The notes beneath the pieces are model-generated. The model was not told where the DNA came from and did not search any database. It worked only from the letters and a program-made list of their open reading frames with translations. A stretch of DNA of 64,000 bases from positions 185,937 to 249,936 of the forward strand of contig SZWC01000507.1 of the NCBI GenBank assembly GCA_023375785.1, in the 5' to 3' direction. This document shows, one piece after another, positions 19,494-32,764 of the stretch (the first letter of the stretch is position 1; each line of letters opens with the position of its first letter). Made by a program: the position numbers and the translations under genes. This DNA comes from Penium margaritaceum (lineage: Eukaryota > Streptophyta > Zygnematophyceae > Desmidiales > Peniaceae).

Positions 19494-21300
19494 AAGCCAG
19501 AGAATGGTGGAGCAAGGCTGAGAAAGGTGAAGCAAGCCAGAGAACAGTGGAGCAAGGCAGGGAACGGTGGAGCAAGCCAGAAAACGGTGGAGCAATCCAG
19601 AGAACGGCAAAGCAAGCCAGCGAACGGTGGAGGAAGCCACAGAACGGTGGAGGAAGCCAGACAAAGGTGGAGCAAGCCAGAGAATGGTGGAGCAAGGCTG
19701 AGAAAGGTGAAGCAAGCCAGAGAACAGTGGAGCAAGGCAGGGAACGGTGGAGCAAGCCAGAAAACGGTGGAGCAATCCAGAGAACGGCAAAGCAAGCCAG
19801 CGAACGGTGGAGGAAGCCACAGAACGGTGGAGGAAGCCAGACAAAGGTGGAGCAAGCCAGAGAATGGTGGAGCAAGGCTGAGAAAGGTGAAGCAAGCCAG
19901 AGAACAGTGGAGCAAGGCAGGGAACGGTGGAGCAAGCCAGAAAACGGTGGAGCAATCCAGAGAACGGCAAAGCAAGCCAGCGAACGGTGGAGGAAGCCAC
20001 AGAACGGTGGAGGAAGCCAGACAAAGGTGGAGCAAGCCAGAGAATGGTGGAGCAAGGCTGAGAAAGGTGAAGCAAGCCAGAGAACAGTGGAGCAAGGCAG
20101 GGAACGGTGGAGCAAGCCAGAAAACGGTGGAGCAATCCAGAGAACGGCAAAGCAAGCCAGCGAACGGTGGAGGAAGCCACAGAACGGTGGAGGAAGCCAG
20201 ACAAAGGTGGAGCAAGCCAGAGAATGGTGGAGCAAGGCTGAGAAAGGTGAAGCAAGCCAGAGAACAGTGGAGCAAGGCAGGGAACGGTGGAGCAAGCCAG
20301 AAAACGGTGGAGCAATCCAGAGAACGGCAAAGCAAGCCAGCGAACGGTGGAGGAAGCCACAGAACGGTGGAGGAAGCCAGACAAAGGTGGAGCAAGCCAG
20401 AGAATGGTGGAGCAAGGCTGAGAAAGGTGAAGCAAGCCAGAGAACAGTGGAGCAAGGCAGGGAACGGTGGAGCAAGCCAGAAAACGGTGGAGCAATCCAG
20501 AGAACGGCAAAGCAAGCCAGCGAACGGTGGAGGAAGCCACAGAACGGTGGAGGAAGCCAGACAAAGGTGGAGCAAGCCAGAGAATGGTGGAGCAAGGCTG
20601 AGAAAGGTGAAGCAAGCCAGAGAACAGTGGAGCAAGGCAGGGAACGGTGGAGCAAGCCAGAAAACGGTGGAGCAATCCAGAGAACGGCAAAGCAAGCCAG
20701 CGAACGGTGGAGGAAGCCACAGAACGGTGGAGGAAGCCAGACAAAGGTGGAGCAAGCCAGAGAATGGTGGAGCAAGGCTGAGAAAGGTGAAGCAAGCCAG
20801 AGAACAGTGGAGCAAGGCAGGGAACGGTGGAGCAAGCCAGAAAACGGTGGAGCAATCCAGAGAACGGCAAAGCAAGCCAGCGAACGGTGGAGGAAGCCAC
20901 AGAACGGTGGAGGAAGCCAGACAAAGGTGGAGCAAGCCAGAGAATGGTGGAGCAAGGCTGAGAAAGGTGAAGCAAGCCAGAGAACAGTGGAGCAAGGCAG
21001 GGAACGGTGGAGCAAGCCAGAAAACGGTGGAGCAATCCAGAGAACGGCAAAGCAAGCCAGCGAACGGTGGAGGAAGCCACAGAACGGTGGAGGAAGCCAG
21101 ACAAAGGTGGAGCAAGCCAGAGAATGGTGGAGCAAGGCTGAGAAAGGTGAAGCAAGCCAGAGAACAGTGGAGCAAGGCAGGGAACGGTGGAGCAAGCCAG
21201 AAAACGGTGGAGCAATCCAGAGAACGGCAAAGCAAGCCAGAGAACGGTGGAGGAAGCCACAGAACGGTGGAGGAAGCCAGACAAAGGTGGAGCAAGCCAG
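19494..21300 (+). repeat. Homogeneous 180-bp higher-order array, 10 copies
   Basis: The unit is nine monomers long; its copies start at 19501, 19681, 19861 and so on to 21121. They look identical except for one base at 21241. Monomers inside a unit differ clearly (CAAGGCTGAG, CAATCCAGAG, AGCCACAGAA, AGCCAGACAA), so the island is a true higher-order repeat. 180 is a multiple of 3, hence open frames of about 600 codons in several phases. Confidence 0.95.
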
Positions 21301-23224
21301 ACAAAGGTGGAGCAAGCCAGAGAACGTTGGAGCAAGCCACAGAAAGGTGAAGCAAGCCAAAGAAAGGTGATGAAAGCCAGAGAAAGGTGGAGCAAGTCAG
21401 ATAAAGGTAAAGCAAGCCAGAGAATGGTGGAGCAAACCAAAACACGTTGGAGCAAGCCACAGAAAGGTGAAGCAAGCCAAAGAAAGGTGATGAAAGCCAG
21501 AGAAAGGTGGAGCAAGTCAGATAAAGGTAAAGCAAGCCAGAGAATGGTGGAGCAAACCAAAACACGTTGGGGCAAGCCAGAGAACGATGGAGCAAGCCAT
21601 AGAACGGTGGAGAAAGCCAGAGTAGGGCGGAACAAGCCAGAGAACATTAGAGCAAGCCAGGGAATGGTGGAGCAAGACAGAGGAAGGTGGAGCAAGCCAG
21701 ATAAAGGTGGAACAAGCCAGAGAAAGGTGGAGGAAGTCAGAGAATGGTGGAGCAAGCCAGAGAACTGCGTAGCAAGCCAGAGAATGGTGGAGCGAGAGGG
21801 AGAAGGATAGAGCAAGCCAGAGAACCGTGGAGCAAGCCAGAGAATGGTGAAGAAAACTAGAGAACGGTGAAGCAAGCCAGAGAACGGTGGAGCAAGAGGG
21901 AGAATGGTGGAGCAAAGCCAGAGAATCGTGGAGCAAGCCAGAGAACAGTGGAGCACGCCAGAGAACGGTTGAGCAAGCTAGAGAAAGTTGAATTAAGCCA
22001 GGGAAAGGTGGAGCAAGCCAGAGAACAGTGGAGCAAGTCAGAGAATGATGGAGCAATTCAGAGAACGGAGGAGCAAGCCAAAGAACGGTAAAGCAAGCTA
22101 GAGAACAACGTAGACAGCCATAGAACGGTGGAGCAAGCCAGGGAAAGGTGAAGTAAGCGAGAGAATGGTGGAGGAAGCTAGAGAAAGGTGGAGCAAGTCA
22201 TAGAACGGTGGAGCAAGTCAGAGATCAATGGAGCAAGCCAGATAACGGTGGAACAAGGCAGAGCAAGTTAGAGCAAGCCAGAGAATGGCGGAGCAAGGCA
22301 GAGAAAGGTGGAGCAAGCCAGAGAACGGTGGAGCAAGCCTGAGAACGGTGCAGCAATCCAGAGAAAGGTGGAGCAAGCCAGAGAAAGGTGGAGCAAGCAA
22401 GAGAAATGTAGAGCAAGCCAGAGAAAGGTTAAGCAAGCCAGAGAAAGGTGAAGCAAGCCAGAGAAAGGTGCAGCAAGGAAGGGAAAGGAAGAGCAAGCCA
22501 GAGAAAGGTGGAGCAAGCCAGAGAAAGGTGGAGCAAGCCAGGAAAAGGTGGAGCAAGCCAGAGAAAGGTGGAGCAAGCCAGAGAAAGGTGGAGCAAGCCA
22601 GAGAACAGTGGAGCAAGCCAGAGAAAGGTTGATCAAGTCAGAGAACGGTGGAGCAAGCCAGAGAAAGGTGGAGCAAGTCAGAGAACGGTGAAGTGAGCCA
22701 GAGAATGGTGGACCAAGCTAGAGACCAGTGGAGCAAGCCAGAGAATAGTGGAGCAAGCTAGCAAAAGGTGGAGCAAGCCACAAAAAGGTGGAGAAAGCCA
22801 GGGAAAGGTGGAGCAAGCCAGAGAAAGGTAAAGTACGCCAGAGAAAGGTGGAGCAAGCCACGGAAAGCACGAGCACGCAAGAGAAAGGTGGAGCAAGCAA
22901 GAGAAAGCTGGAGCAAGCCAGAGAAAGGTTGACCAAGCCAGAGAAAGGTGGAGTAATCCAGAGGAAGGTGGAGCAAGCCAGGGAAAGGTGCATCAAGCAG
23001 GAGAAAGGTGGAGCAAGCCATCGAAAGGTGGAGCAAGGCAGAGAGTGGTGGAGCAAGTCAGAGAACCGTGGACCAAGTCATCAAAAGGTGGAGCAAGCCA
23101 GAGAATGATGGAGTAAGCTAGAGAACGGTGGAGCAAGCAAGAGAACGGTGGAGCAAGCTAGAGAACGGTGGAGCGAGCGAGAGAATGGTGGAGCAAGCCA
23201 GAGACCGGTGGAGCAAGCCTGAGA

Positions 23225-24743
23225 AAGGTGGAGCAAGCGAGAGCAAGGTGGAGCAAGCGAGAGCAAGGTGGAGCAAGCGAGAGCAAGGTGGAGCAAGCGA
23301 GAGCAAGGTGGAGCAAGCGAGAGCAAGGTGGAGCAAGCGAGAGCAAGGTGGAGCAAGCGAGAGCAAGGTGGAGCAAGCGAGAGCAAGGTGGAGCAAGCGA
23401 GAGCAAGGTGGAGCAAGCGAGAGCAAGGTGGAGCAAGCGAGAGCAAGGTGGAGCAAGCGAGAGCAAGGTGGAGCAAGCGAGAGCAAGGTGGAGCAAGCGA
23501 GAGCAAGGTGGAGCAAGCGAGAGCAAGGTGGAGCAAGCGAGAGCAAGGTGGAGCAAGCGAGAGCAAGGTGGAGCAAGCGAGAGCAAGGTGGAGCAAGCGA
23601 GAGCAAGGTGGAGCAAGCGAGAGCAAGGTGGAGCAAGCGAGAGCAAGGTGGAGCAAGCGAGAGCAAGGTGGAGCAAGCGAGAGCAAGGTGGAGCAAGCGA
23701 GAGCAAGGTGGAGCAAGCGAGAGCAAGGTGGAGCAAGCGAGAGCAAGGTGGAGCAAGCGAGAGCAAGGTGGAGCAAGCGAGAGCAAGGTGGAGCAAGCGA
23801 GAGCAAGGTGGAGCAAGCGAGAGCAAGGTGGAGCAAGCGAGAGCAAGGTGGAGCAAGCGAGAGCAAGGTGGAGCAAGCGAGAGCAAGGTGGAGCAAGCGA
23901 GAGCAAGGTGGAGCAAGCGAGAGCAAGGTGGAGCAAGCGAGAGCAAGGTGGAGCAAGCGAGAGCAAGGTGGAGCAAGCGAGAGCAAGGTGGAGCAAGCGA
24001 GAGCAAGGTGGAGCAAGCGAGAGCAAGGTGGAGCAAGCGAGAGCAAGGTGGAGCAAGCGAGAGCAAGGTGGAGCAAGCGAGAGCAAGGTGGAGCAAGCGA
24101 GAGCAAGGTGGAGCAAGCGAGAGCAAGGTGGAGCAAGCGAGAGCAAGGTGGAGCAAGCGAGAGCAAGGTGGAGCAAGCGAGAGCAAGGTGGAGCAAGCGA
24201 GAGCAAGGTGGAGCAAGCGAGAGCAAGGTGGAGCAAGCGAGAGCAAGGTGGAGCAAGCGAGAGCAAGGTGGAGCAAGCGAGAGCAAGGTGGAGCAAGCGA
24301 GAGCAAGGTGGAGCAAGCGAGAGCAAGGTGGAGCAAGCGAGAGCAAGGTGGAGCAAGCGAGAGCAAGGTGGAGCAAGCGAGAGCAAGGTGGAGCAAGCGA
24401 GAGCAAGGTGGAGCAAGCGAGAGCAAGGTGGAGCAAGCGAGAGCAAGGTGGAGCAAGCGAGAGCAAGGTGGAGCAAGCGAGAGCAAGGTGGAGCAAGCGA
24501 GAGCAAGGTGGAGCAAGCGAGAGCAAGGTGGAGCAAGCGAGAGCAAGGTGGAGCAAGCGAGAGCAAGGTGGAGCAAGCGAGAGCAAGGTGGAGCAAGCGA
24601 GAGCAAGGTGGAGCAAGCGAGAGCAAGGTGGAGCAAGCGAGAGCAAGGTGGAGCAAGCGAGAGCAAGGTGGAGCAAGCGAGAGCAAGGTGGAGCAAGCGA
24701 GAGCAAGGTGGAGCAAGCGAGAGCAAGGTGGAGCAAGCGAGAG
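23225..24743 (+). repeat. Homogeneous 20-bp array, about 76 copies
   Basis: The monomer GAGCAAGGTGGAGCAAGCGA is repeated without visible change. It differs from the general consensus by GAGCAAGG for GAGAAAGG and GCGAG for GCCAG. The edges are sharp, at 23224 and 24744. Confidence 0.97.
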
Positions 24744-26059
24744 AAAGGTGGAGCAAGCCAGAGAACAGTGGAGTAAGCCAAAGACTGGTGTAGCAAGCGA
24801 GAGAAATTTGGAACAAGCCAGAGAAAGCTGGAGCAAGTAAGAGAACGGTGGAGAAAGCAAGAGAACAGGGGAGCAAGCCAGCAAATGGTGGAGCAAGCCA
24901 AAGAATGCTGGAGCAAGCAAGAGAATGGTGTATCAAGCTAGAGGACAATGGAGAAGGCCAGAGAACGGTGGAGCAAGCCCGAGAAAGGTGAAGCAAGCTA
25001 GAGAAAGCTGGGGCATCAAGAGAACAGTGGAGCAGGCCAGGGAATGGTGGAGTAAGCCCGAAAACGGTGGAGCAAGAGAGTAAAAGATGGAGCAAGTGAG
25101 ACAACTATGGAGCAAGTCAGAGAATGGTGAAGCAAGCCAAAGAGAAATGGAGCAAGCCATAGAACGGTGGAGCAAGCCAGGGAAAGGTGGAGCAAGGTAG
25201 AGAACGGTGGAGCAAGCAAGAGAATAGTGGAGCAAAGAAGAGATCAGTGGAGCAAGGCAGAGATCAGTGGAGCAAGGCAGAGATCAGTGGAGCAAGGCAG
25301 AGAAAGGTGGAGCAAGCCAGAGAACGATGGAGCAAGACAGAGAAAGGTGGAGCAGGCCACAGAAAGGTGGAGCAGGTCAGAGAACAGTGAAGCAAGCCAG
25401 GGAAAGGTGATGCAAGCCAGAGAAAGGTGGAGCAGGCCAGAGAACGGTGGAGCAAGCCAGAGAACATTGGAGCAAGCCAGAGAACAGTGGAGCAAGCCAG
25501 AGAATAGTGGAGCAAGCCAGAGAACGGTGGAGCAAGCCATTGAGGGTGGAGCAAGCCAGAGAAAGGTGAATCAAGAGATAGAAATGTGGATTAAGCCATA
25601 GAATGGTCGAGCAAGCTGGAAAACAGTGGCGCATGCCAGAGAACAGTGGAGTAAGCCAGAGAACAGTGGAGCAAGCCAGAGAACGGTGGAGCAAGCCATA
25701 GAATGGTGGAGTAAACCACAAAAAAATGGAGCAAGCCAGAGAAAGCTGGAGCAAGCCAGAGAAAGGTTGTGCAAGCCAGAGAAAGGTGGAGCAAGCCCGA
25801 GATGGGTGGAGGAAGCCAGAAAAAGGTGGAGCAGGCCAGAGAAAGGTGGAGCAGGCCAGAGAACGGTGGAGGAAGCCAGAAAAAGGTGGAGCAGGCCAGA
25901 GAAAGGTGGAGCAGGCCAGAGAACGATAGAGGAATCCAAACAAAGGTGGAGCAAGTCAGAGAACGGTGGAGGAAGCCACAGAAAGATGGAGCAAGTGAGA
26001 GAAAGGTTGAGTAAGTAAGAGAAAGGATGAGAAGGTCATAGAAAAGTAGAGCAGGTCAA

Positions 26060-29000
26060 AGAACAGTGGAGCAAGGCAGAGAAAGGTGGATTAAGCCAGA
26101 GAAAGATGGAGTAAGCCAGAGAAGGATGGAACAAGCCAGGGAATGGTGGAGCAAGCCAGAGAAAGGTGGAGCAAGCATGAGGAAGGTGGAGCAAGTCAGT
26201 GAAAGGTGGAGCAAGCCAGAGAAAGGTGAAGCAAGCCAAAGAAGAGTGGAGCAAGCAAGAGAAAGGTGGAGCAAGCCAGAGAAAGGTGGAGCAAACCGGA
26301 GAAAGATGAAGCAAGCCAGACAAAGGTGCAGCAAGCCAGGGAAAGGTAGAGGATGCCAGAGAAAGGTGGAGCAAGCCAGGGAAAGGTGGAGTAAGCCAGA
26401 AAGAGGTGGACCAAGCCAGAGAACATTGTAGCAAGCCAGAGAACGGTGGAGCAAGCCAGGAAAAAGGTGGAGTTAGCCAAAGACAGGTGGAGCAAGCCAG
26501 GGAAAAGTGGAGCAAGGCAGACAAAGGTGGAGCAAGGCAGAGAAAGGTGGAGCAATGCGGCAAAAGGTGGAGCAAGCCAGAGAGCTGTGAAGGATGCCAG
26601 AGAACAGTGGAGCAAGCCAGGGAATGGTGGAGCAAGCCAGAGAACGATGGAGCAAGCCAGAGAAAGGTGGAGCAGGCCAGAGAAAGGTGGAGCTGGTCAG
26701 AGAACGGTGAAGCAAGCCAGGGAAAGGCGAAGCAAGCCAGAGAAAGATGGAGCAGGCAACAGTACAGTGGAGCAGGCCAGAGAAAGGTGGAGCTGGTCAG
26801 AGAACGGTGAAGCAAGCCAGGGAAAGGCGAAGCAAGCCAGAGAAAGATGGAGCAGGCAACAGTACAGTGGAGCAGGCCAGAGAACGGTGGAGCAAGCCAG
26901 AGAACGGTGGAGCAAGCCAGGTAACGGTGGAGCAATCCAGAGAATGGTGGAGCAAGCGTGAGACCGGTGGAGCAAGCCTGAGAATTGTGGAGCAAGCCAG
27001 AGAATAGTGGAGCAAGCCAAAGAACAAGAGCAAGCCAGAGAACGCTGGAGCAAGCGAGAGAAGGGTGGAGCAAGCCAGAGAAAGGTGGAGCAAGCCAGAG
27101 AAAGCTGGAGCAAGCCAAAGAAAGGTGGAGCAAGCCAAAGAACGTTGCAGCAAGCCAGAGAACGGTGGAGCAAGCCAGGGAAAGGTGGAGTAAGTGAGAG
27201 ATAGGTGGAGCAAGCCAGGAAAAAGTGGGGCAAGGCAGACAAAGGTGGAGCAAGGCAGAAAAAGGTGGAGCAAGCCTGGGAAAGGTGGAGCAAGCCAGAG
27301 AGTGGTGAAGCAAGCCAGAGAACAGTGGAGCAAGCCAGAGAAAGGTGGAGCAAGCCAGAGAACGATGGAGCAAGACAGAGAAAGGTGGAGAAGGCTAGAG
27401 AAAGGTGGAGCAGGTCAAAGAATGGTAAAGCAAGCGAGGGAAAGATGAAGCAAGCCAGAGAAAGGTGGAGCAGGCCAGAGAATGGTGGACCAAGCTAGAG
27501 AATGGAGGAGCAAGCCAGAAAATGGTGGAGCAAGCCAGAGAACGATGGAGCAAGCCAGAGAAGTTTGGAGCAAGCCAAAGAAAGGTGAAGCAAGACACAG
27601 AACTATGGATTAAGCCAGAGAATGGTTGAGCAAGCCAAAAAACGGTGGCGCAAGCTAGAGAATGGTGGAGCAAGCCAGAGAATGGTGGAGCAAGCCAGAG
27701 AACGGTGGAGCAAGTCAGAGAAAGATGGAGAAAGCCAGAGAAAGGTGGAGCAAGCCAAAGAAAGGTTGCGTAAGCCAGAGAAAGATGGAGCAAGCCTGAG
27801 ATGGGTGGAGGAAGCCAGCAAAGGGTGGAGCAGGCCAGAGAAAGGTGGAGCAGGCCAGAGAGAATAGCGCAATTCAAAGAGGGGTGGAGCAAGTTCGAGA
27901 ATGGTGGAGCAAGCCAGAGAACGGTGGAGGAAGGCAGAGAAGGTTGGAGCAAGCTAGAGAAAGGTGAAGCAAGACACGGAAATATGGATAAAGCCAGAGA
28001 ATGGTGGAGCAAGCCAGAAAACGGTGGCGCAAGCCAGAGAACGGTGGAGCAATCCAGAGAATGCTAGAGCAAGCCAGGGAACGGTGGAGCAAGCCAGAGA
28101 AAGATAGAGCAAGCCACAGAAAGGTGGAGCAAGCCTGAGAAAGGTTGCGCAAGCCAGAGAAATGAAGAGCAATGTGTGGAGCAAGCCAGCAAAGGGTAGA
28201 GCAAGCCAGCAAAGGGTGGAGCAGGCCCGGGAAAGGTGGAGCAAGCCTGAGAAAGGTTGCGCAAGCCAGAGAAATGAAGAGCAATGTGTGGAGCAAGCCA
28301 GCAAAGGGTAGAGCAAGCCAGCAAAGGGTGGAGCAGGCCCGGGAAAGGTGGAGCAGGCCAGAGAACGATAGAGCAATCAAAAGAAAGGTGGAGCAATTCA
28401 GAGAACAGTGAAGCAAACCAGAGAGAGGTGGAGCAAGCCAAAGAAAGGTTACGTAAGTCAGAGAAAGGTTGAGCAGGCCAGAGAAAAGTAGAGTAGGCCA
28501 GAGAACGGTGGAGCAAGGCAAACAAAGGTGGAGAAAGCCAGAGAAAGATGGAGCAAGCCAGAGAAAGGTGTAGCGAGCGAGAGAAAGGTGGAGCAAGCCA
28601 GAGAAATGTGGAGCAAGCCAGAGAAAGGTGGAGCAAGCGAGAGTAAGGTGGAGCAAGCTAGAGAGAGGCGGAGCAAGCCGGAGAAAGACGAAGCAAGCCA
28701 GAGAAATGTGGAGCAAGCCAGAGAAAGGTGGAGCAAGCGAGAGTAAGGTGGAGCAAGCTAGAGAGAGGCGGAGCAAGCCGGAGAAAGACGAAGCAAGCCA
28801 GAGAAAGGTGCAGCAAGCCAGGGAAAGGTGGAGCAAGCGAGAGAAAGGTGGAGCAAGCCAATGAAAGGTGGAGAAAGCTAGAGAAAGGTGGAGCAAGCCA
28901 GAGAAAGGTGCAGCAAGCCAGGGAAAGGTGGAGCAAGCGAGAGAAAGGTGGAGCAAGCCAATGAAAGGTGGAGAAAGCTAGAGAAAGGTGGAGCAAGCCA

Positions 29001-31940
29001 GAGAACGGTGAAGCAAGCCGGAGAACGGTAGAGCAAGCCAGGAAAATGTGGTGTTAGCCAAAGAAAGGTGGAGAAAGCCAGGGAAAAAGTGGAGCAAGGC
29101 AGACAAAGGTGGAGCAAGCCTGGGAAAGATGGAGCAAGCCAGAGAGCGGTGGAGCAAGCCAGAGAACAGTGGAGCAAGCCAGAGAAAGGTGGAGCAAGCC
29201 AAGGAACGATGGAGGAAATCAGAGAAAGGTGGAGCAGGCCAGAGAACATTGGAGCAGGCCAGAGTATGGTGGAGCAGGCCAGAGAACGGTTGAGCAAGCC
29301 AGATAATGGTGGAGCAAGCCAGAGGATGGTGGAGCAAGTCTGAAAACGGTCGAGCAAGCCTGAGAACGATGGAGCAAGCCAGAGAACGGTGGAGCAAGCC
29401 CGAGAACGGTGGACCGAGCCAGAGAACACTGGAGCAAGCCAGAGAAGGGTGGAGCAAGCCAGAGAAAGGTGGAGGAAGCCATAGATAGGTGGAGCAAGCC
29501 AGAGAAAGGCAGAGCAATCCAGAGAACGGTGGAGCAAGCCAGAGAATGGTGGAGCAAGCCAGGGAAAGGTGGAGTAAGCCACAGAAAGGTGGAGCAAGAG
29601 AGGGAAAAGTGGAGCAAGGCAGACAACGTTGGAGCAAGGAAGAGAAAGGTGGAGGAAGCATGGGAAAGGTGGAGCAAGCCAGAGAGCTGTGCAGCAAGTC
29701 AGAGAACAGTGGAGCAAGCCAGAGAATGATGGAGCAAGCGAGAGAATGATGGAGCAAGCCACAGAAAGGCAGAGTAGGCAAGAGAAAGGTGGAGCAAATC
29801 AGAGAACGGTCAAGAAAACCAGGGAAAGGTGAAGAAAGCCAGAGGTAGGTGGAGCAGGCCAGAGTATAGTGGAGCAGGCCAGAGAACGGTGGAGCAAGCC
29901 AGAGAACGGTGCAGAAAGCAAGATAGTGGTAGAGCAAGCGAGAGAATGGTGGAGCATGCCTGAGAACGGTGGAGCAAGCCTAAGAACGGTGGAGCAGGCC
30001 AGAGAACGGTGGTGCAAGCTAGAGAAAGGTGGAGCAAGACAGAAAACGCTGGAGCAAGCCAGAGAAGGGTGGAGCAAGCCAGAGAACAGTGGAGCAATGG
30101 AGAGAAAGATGGAACAAGCCTGAGTACAGTTGTGGAAGCCAGAGAACGGTGGAGCAAGTCAGAGAACGGTGGAGTAAGCCAGAGAACGTTGGAGCAAGCC
30201 ACAGAACGGTGGAGCAAGCCAGAGAATGGTGGAGCAAACCACAGAACGGTGGGGAAAGCCAGAAAAGGGTGGAGCAAGCCAGAGAACGGTGGAGAAAGCC
30301 AGAGAACGGTGGAGCAAGCCAGAGAACGGTGGAGAAAGGCAGAGAACGGTGGAGCAAGCCAAACAAACATGACAAAAGGCAGAGAAAGGTGGAGCAAGCC
30401 GGAGAAAGGTTGTGCAAGCCAGAGAAAGAAAGAGTTAGCCTGAGATGGGTGGAGCAAGCCAGAAAACGGTGGAGCAGGCCACAGAACTATAAAGAAATCC
30501 AAAGAAAGATGGAGCAAGTCAGAGAACGTTGGAGCAAGCCAGAGAAAGGTGAAGCAAGCCAGAGAAAGTTTGAGCAAGTCAGACAAAGGTTGAGCAGGCC
30601 AGAGAAAAGTAGAGCAGGCCAGAGAACAGTGAAGCAAGGGAGAGAAAGGTAGAGCAAGCTAGAGAAAGATGGAGCAAGGCAGAGATAGGTGGAGCAAGCC
30701 AGAGAACAGTGGAAAAAGCCAGAGAAAGGTGGAGCAAGCGAGAGAAAGGTGGAACAGGCCAGAGAAAGGTGGAGCAAGGCAGAGATAGGTGGAGCAAGCC
30801 AGAGAACAGTGGAAAAAGCCAGAGAAAGGTGGAGCAAGCGAGAGAAAGGTGGAACAGGCCAGAGAAAGGTGGAGCAAGCGAGAGAATGGTGGAGCAAGCT
30901 AGAGAACGATGGAGCAAGCCACAGAAAGGTGGAGCAAGCCAGAGAAAGGTGGAGCAAGGCAGAGAAAGGTGGAGCAAGCAAGAGAAAGGTGGAGCAAGTC
31001 AGAGAAAGGTGGAGCAAGACAAAAGAAATGTGGAGCAAGCCAGGGAAAGGTGTAGCAAGCAAGAGAAAGGTGGAGCAAGCTAGAGAAAGGTTGAGCAAGC
31101 CACAGAAAGGTGAAGCACGCCAAAGAAAGGTGCAGGAAGCAAGGGAGAGGTGGAGCAAGCCAGAGAAAAATGAAGCAAGCCAGAGAGAGGCCGAGCAAGC
31201 CAGGGACATGTGGAACAAGCCAGAGAAAGGTGGAGCAAGCCAGAGAAAGGTAGAGCAAGCCAGAGAATGATGGAGCAAGCCAGAGAAAGGTTGATCAAGT
31301 CAGAGAACGGTAGAGAGGCCAGAGAAAGGTGGAGCAAGCCAGTGAACGGTGGAGTGAGCGAGAGAGCGGTGGAGCAAGCCATAGAAAGGTGGAGCATAAA
31401 AGAGAACGGTGGAGTAAGCCAATGAACGGTGGAGCAAGCAAGAGAAGGGAGGAGCAGGCTAAAGAAAGGTAGAGCAGGCAAGAGAACAGTGAAGCAAGCC
31501 AGAGAATGTTGGAACAAGCCAGAGAACCGTCGAGCAATCCACAAAAAGGTGAAGCAAGCCAGAGAAAGGTCAACCAAGCTGTAGAAGGGTGAAGCAAGCC
31601 AGAGAACGGTGGATTAGGCTAGAGAAAATCAAAGGAAGCCGGTGAAAGGTGGAGTAATACAGAGAAAGATGGAACAAGCTAGAGAAAGGTGCAGCAAGCC
31701 AGAGAACAATGGAGCAAGCGAGTGAAATGCAGAGCATGCCAGAGCACGGTGGAGCAAGCCAGAAAAATGGTGGAGCAAGCGTGAGAACGGTGGAGCAGGC
31801 CAGAGAAAATTGGAGCAATCCAGAGAACGTTAGAGAAAGCCAGAGAAAGATGGATCAAGCCAGCGAAAGTTAAAGCCGGCCAGTGAAAGGTGGAGCAGGC
31901 CAGAGAACGGTGGAGCAAGCCAGAGAAAAGTGTAGCAAGC
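26060..31940 (+). repeat. Module A of the satellite, left copy
   Basis: It corresponds in order to 38765-44420. Shared unusual landmarks include CAAAGAACAAGAGCAAGCC (27018; 39610), CAATGTGTGGAGCAAGCC (28170; 40922), AATGTGGTGTTAGCC (29045; 41484), GATGGGTGGAGCAAGCCAG (30440; 42883) and GGTAGAGAGGCCAGAG (31310; 43780). The offset varies between about 12.4 and 12.8 kb, so local insertions and deletions have occurred since. Confidence 0.85.
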
Positions 31941-32099
31941 CAGAGAAAAGTGGAGAAAAAAATACTGTACACTAATGTATGTCTGCTCGTCGACTGTCGA
32001 TACATTATGATCGATGATTGACGATCAACGACTTTGGATGTAGAATGACAACTAATATGCACCGATCCCCTCCCCCCTCGTCAGACCCGTCCCTTGACT

Positions 32100-32370
32100 C
32101 CCCCCCCCCACCCAAAAGGCTAGAGTGTATTGGACGAGTGTAGCTGGTCAGTGTATCTTTGCCCGTGCTATGGACAAAAAAGATATACACTTGTGTCTTC
32201 GAAGTCCATTGGTTTTTGACAGACCAGCGCCTTCAATCGTTGGTAATCGACAATCGGTGATATGATGTACATTGTTGTTTTTTTTTCCTCGATCACATAG
32301 ACCGGACACACTGACCAGATGCACTTCCCTAATACACTCTTACCAATTAGGGGGGGAGGGAGAGGGGGGG
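32100..32370. mobile_element. Inverted-repeat unit E1 with C-run/G-run tips and TGTAT iterations
   Basis: The left end is a C run (32100-32109) followed by AGTGTAT-type heptamers at 32124, 32137 and 32150, exactly 13 bp apart. The right end is the mirror image: heptamers on the minus strand at 32338, 32325 and 32312, also 13 bp apart, then G runs (32350-32370). The 271-bp unit therefore has terminal inverted repeats with internal iterations, as in small non-autonomous DNA transposons or fold-back elements. No transposase and no clear target duplication are visible. The mobile nature is inferred. Confidence 0.45.
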
Positions 32371-32394
32371 AGTTCATCCGGAGTCCAAGCTTGT

Positions 32395-32749
32395 CCCCCC
32401 CCCCCTCCCTCCAGATAGGTCAAGTGTATTAGCTAAGTGTATCTGGACAGTGTATGGATTTGGTGTGATAATGGGAAAAAATCCACTAATGTATTTGCAT
32501 TCAATTGCATCATCGAACACAACAAAACGGTCATTTCGCAGCCTGGATTCTCACCCCCTCCCCTCTCCACGATGACTGATTGTATTAGGACTGTGTATCA
32601 GGGCGTGTCTTGCGGTGACCATAAATATTGTTTACGAATGTATTGTACATTATTGTATCTTCTTACATGTCCATTACTTGTCTTTTGATACACGCACCGT
32701 ATACATTCACCCAATACAATTTGATGATTTGGGGGGGGGGGAGGGGGGG
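32395..32749. mobile_element. Inverted-repeat unit E2 with C-run/G-run tips and TGTAT iterations
   Basis: The left end is a C run (32395-32412) and AGTGTAT heptamers at 32423, 32436 and 32449. The right end has minus-strand heptamers at 32720, 32707 and 32694, and a G run (32731-32749). A further direct copy lies inside: a C-rich run at about 32552-32568 and heptamers at 32579, 32592 and 32605. The interior may therefore be two elements joined or nested. Only 24 bp separate E1 from E2. Confidence 0.45.
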
Positions 32750-32764
32750 CCTAATCTCGGGCTG

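Larger units (their letters stand above)
18829..31957 (+). repeat. 20-bp minisatellite, block II
   Basis: Same monomer and orientation as block I. Order: diverged monomers (18829-19493) matching parts of 5135-6150; a 180-bp homogeneous island (19494-21300); diverged monomers resembling 8300-9240 and 6200-7200 (21301-23224); a 20-bp homogeneous island (23225-24743); then diverged monomers to 31957. Of the last part, 24744-25310 resembles 10800-11340 and 26060-31940 resembles 38765-44420. It ends where GTGGAGAAAAAAATACTG leaves the repeat. No gene is supported. Confidence 0.97.

Noticed and set aside
19449-21956. Open frames of 600-835 codons on both strands
   Set aside because: They result from a stop-free 180-bp unit whose length is a multiple of 3. 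Equal openness of overlapping frames on both strands argues against coding.
23081-25104. Open frames up to 648 codons with a charged coiled-coil look (plus) or hydrophobic look (minus)
   Set aside because: They are pure 20-bp repeat translation. No frame shows codon-level constraint, and none extends far into non-repeat sequence.
32340-32420. G-quadruplex as the main explanation of the G and C runs
   Set aside because: The runs could form quadruplexes, but their fixed link to the TGTAT heptamers and to orientation is better explained as the ends of inverted-repeat units.
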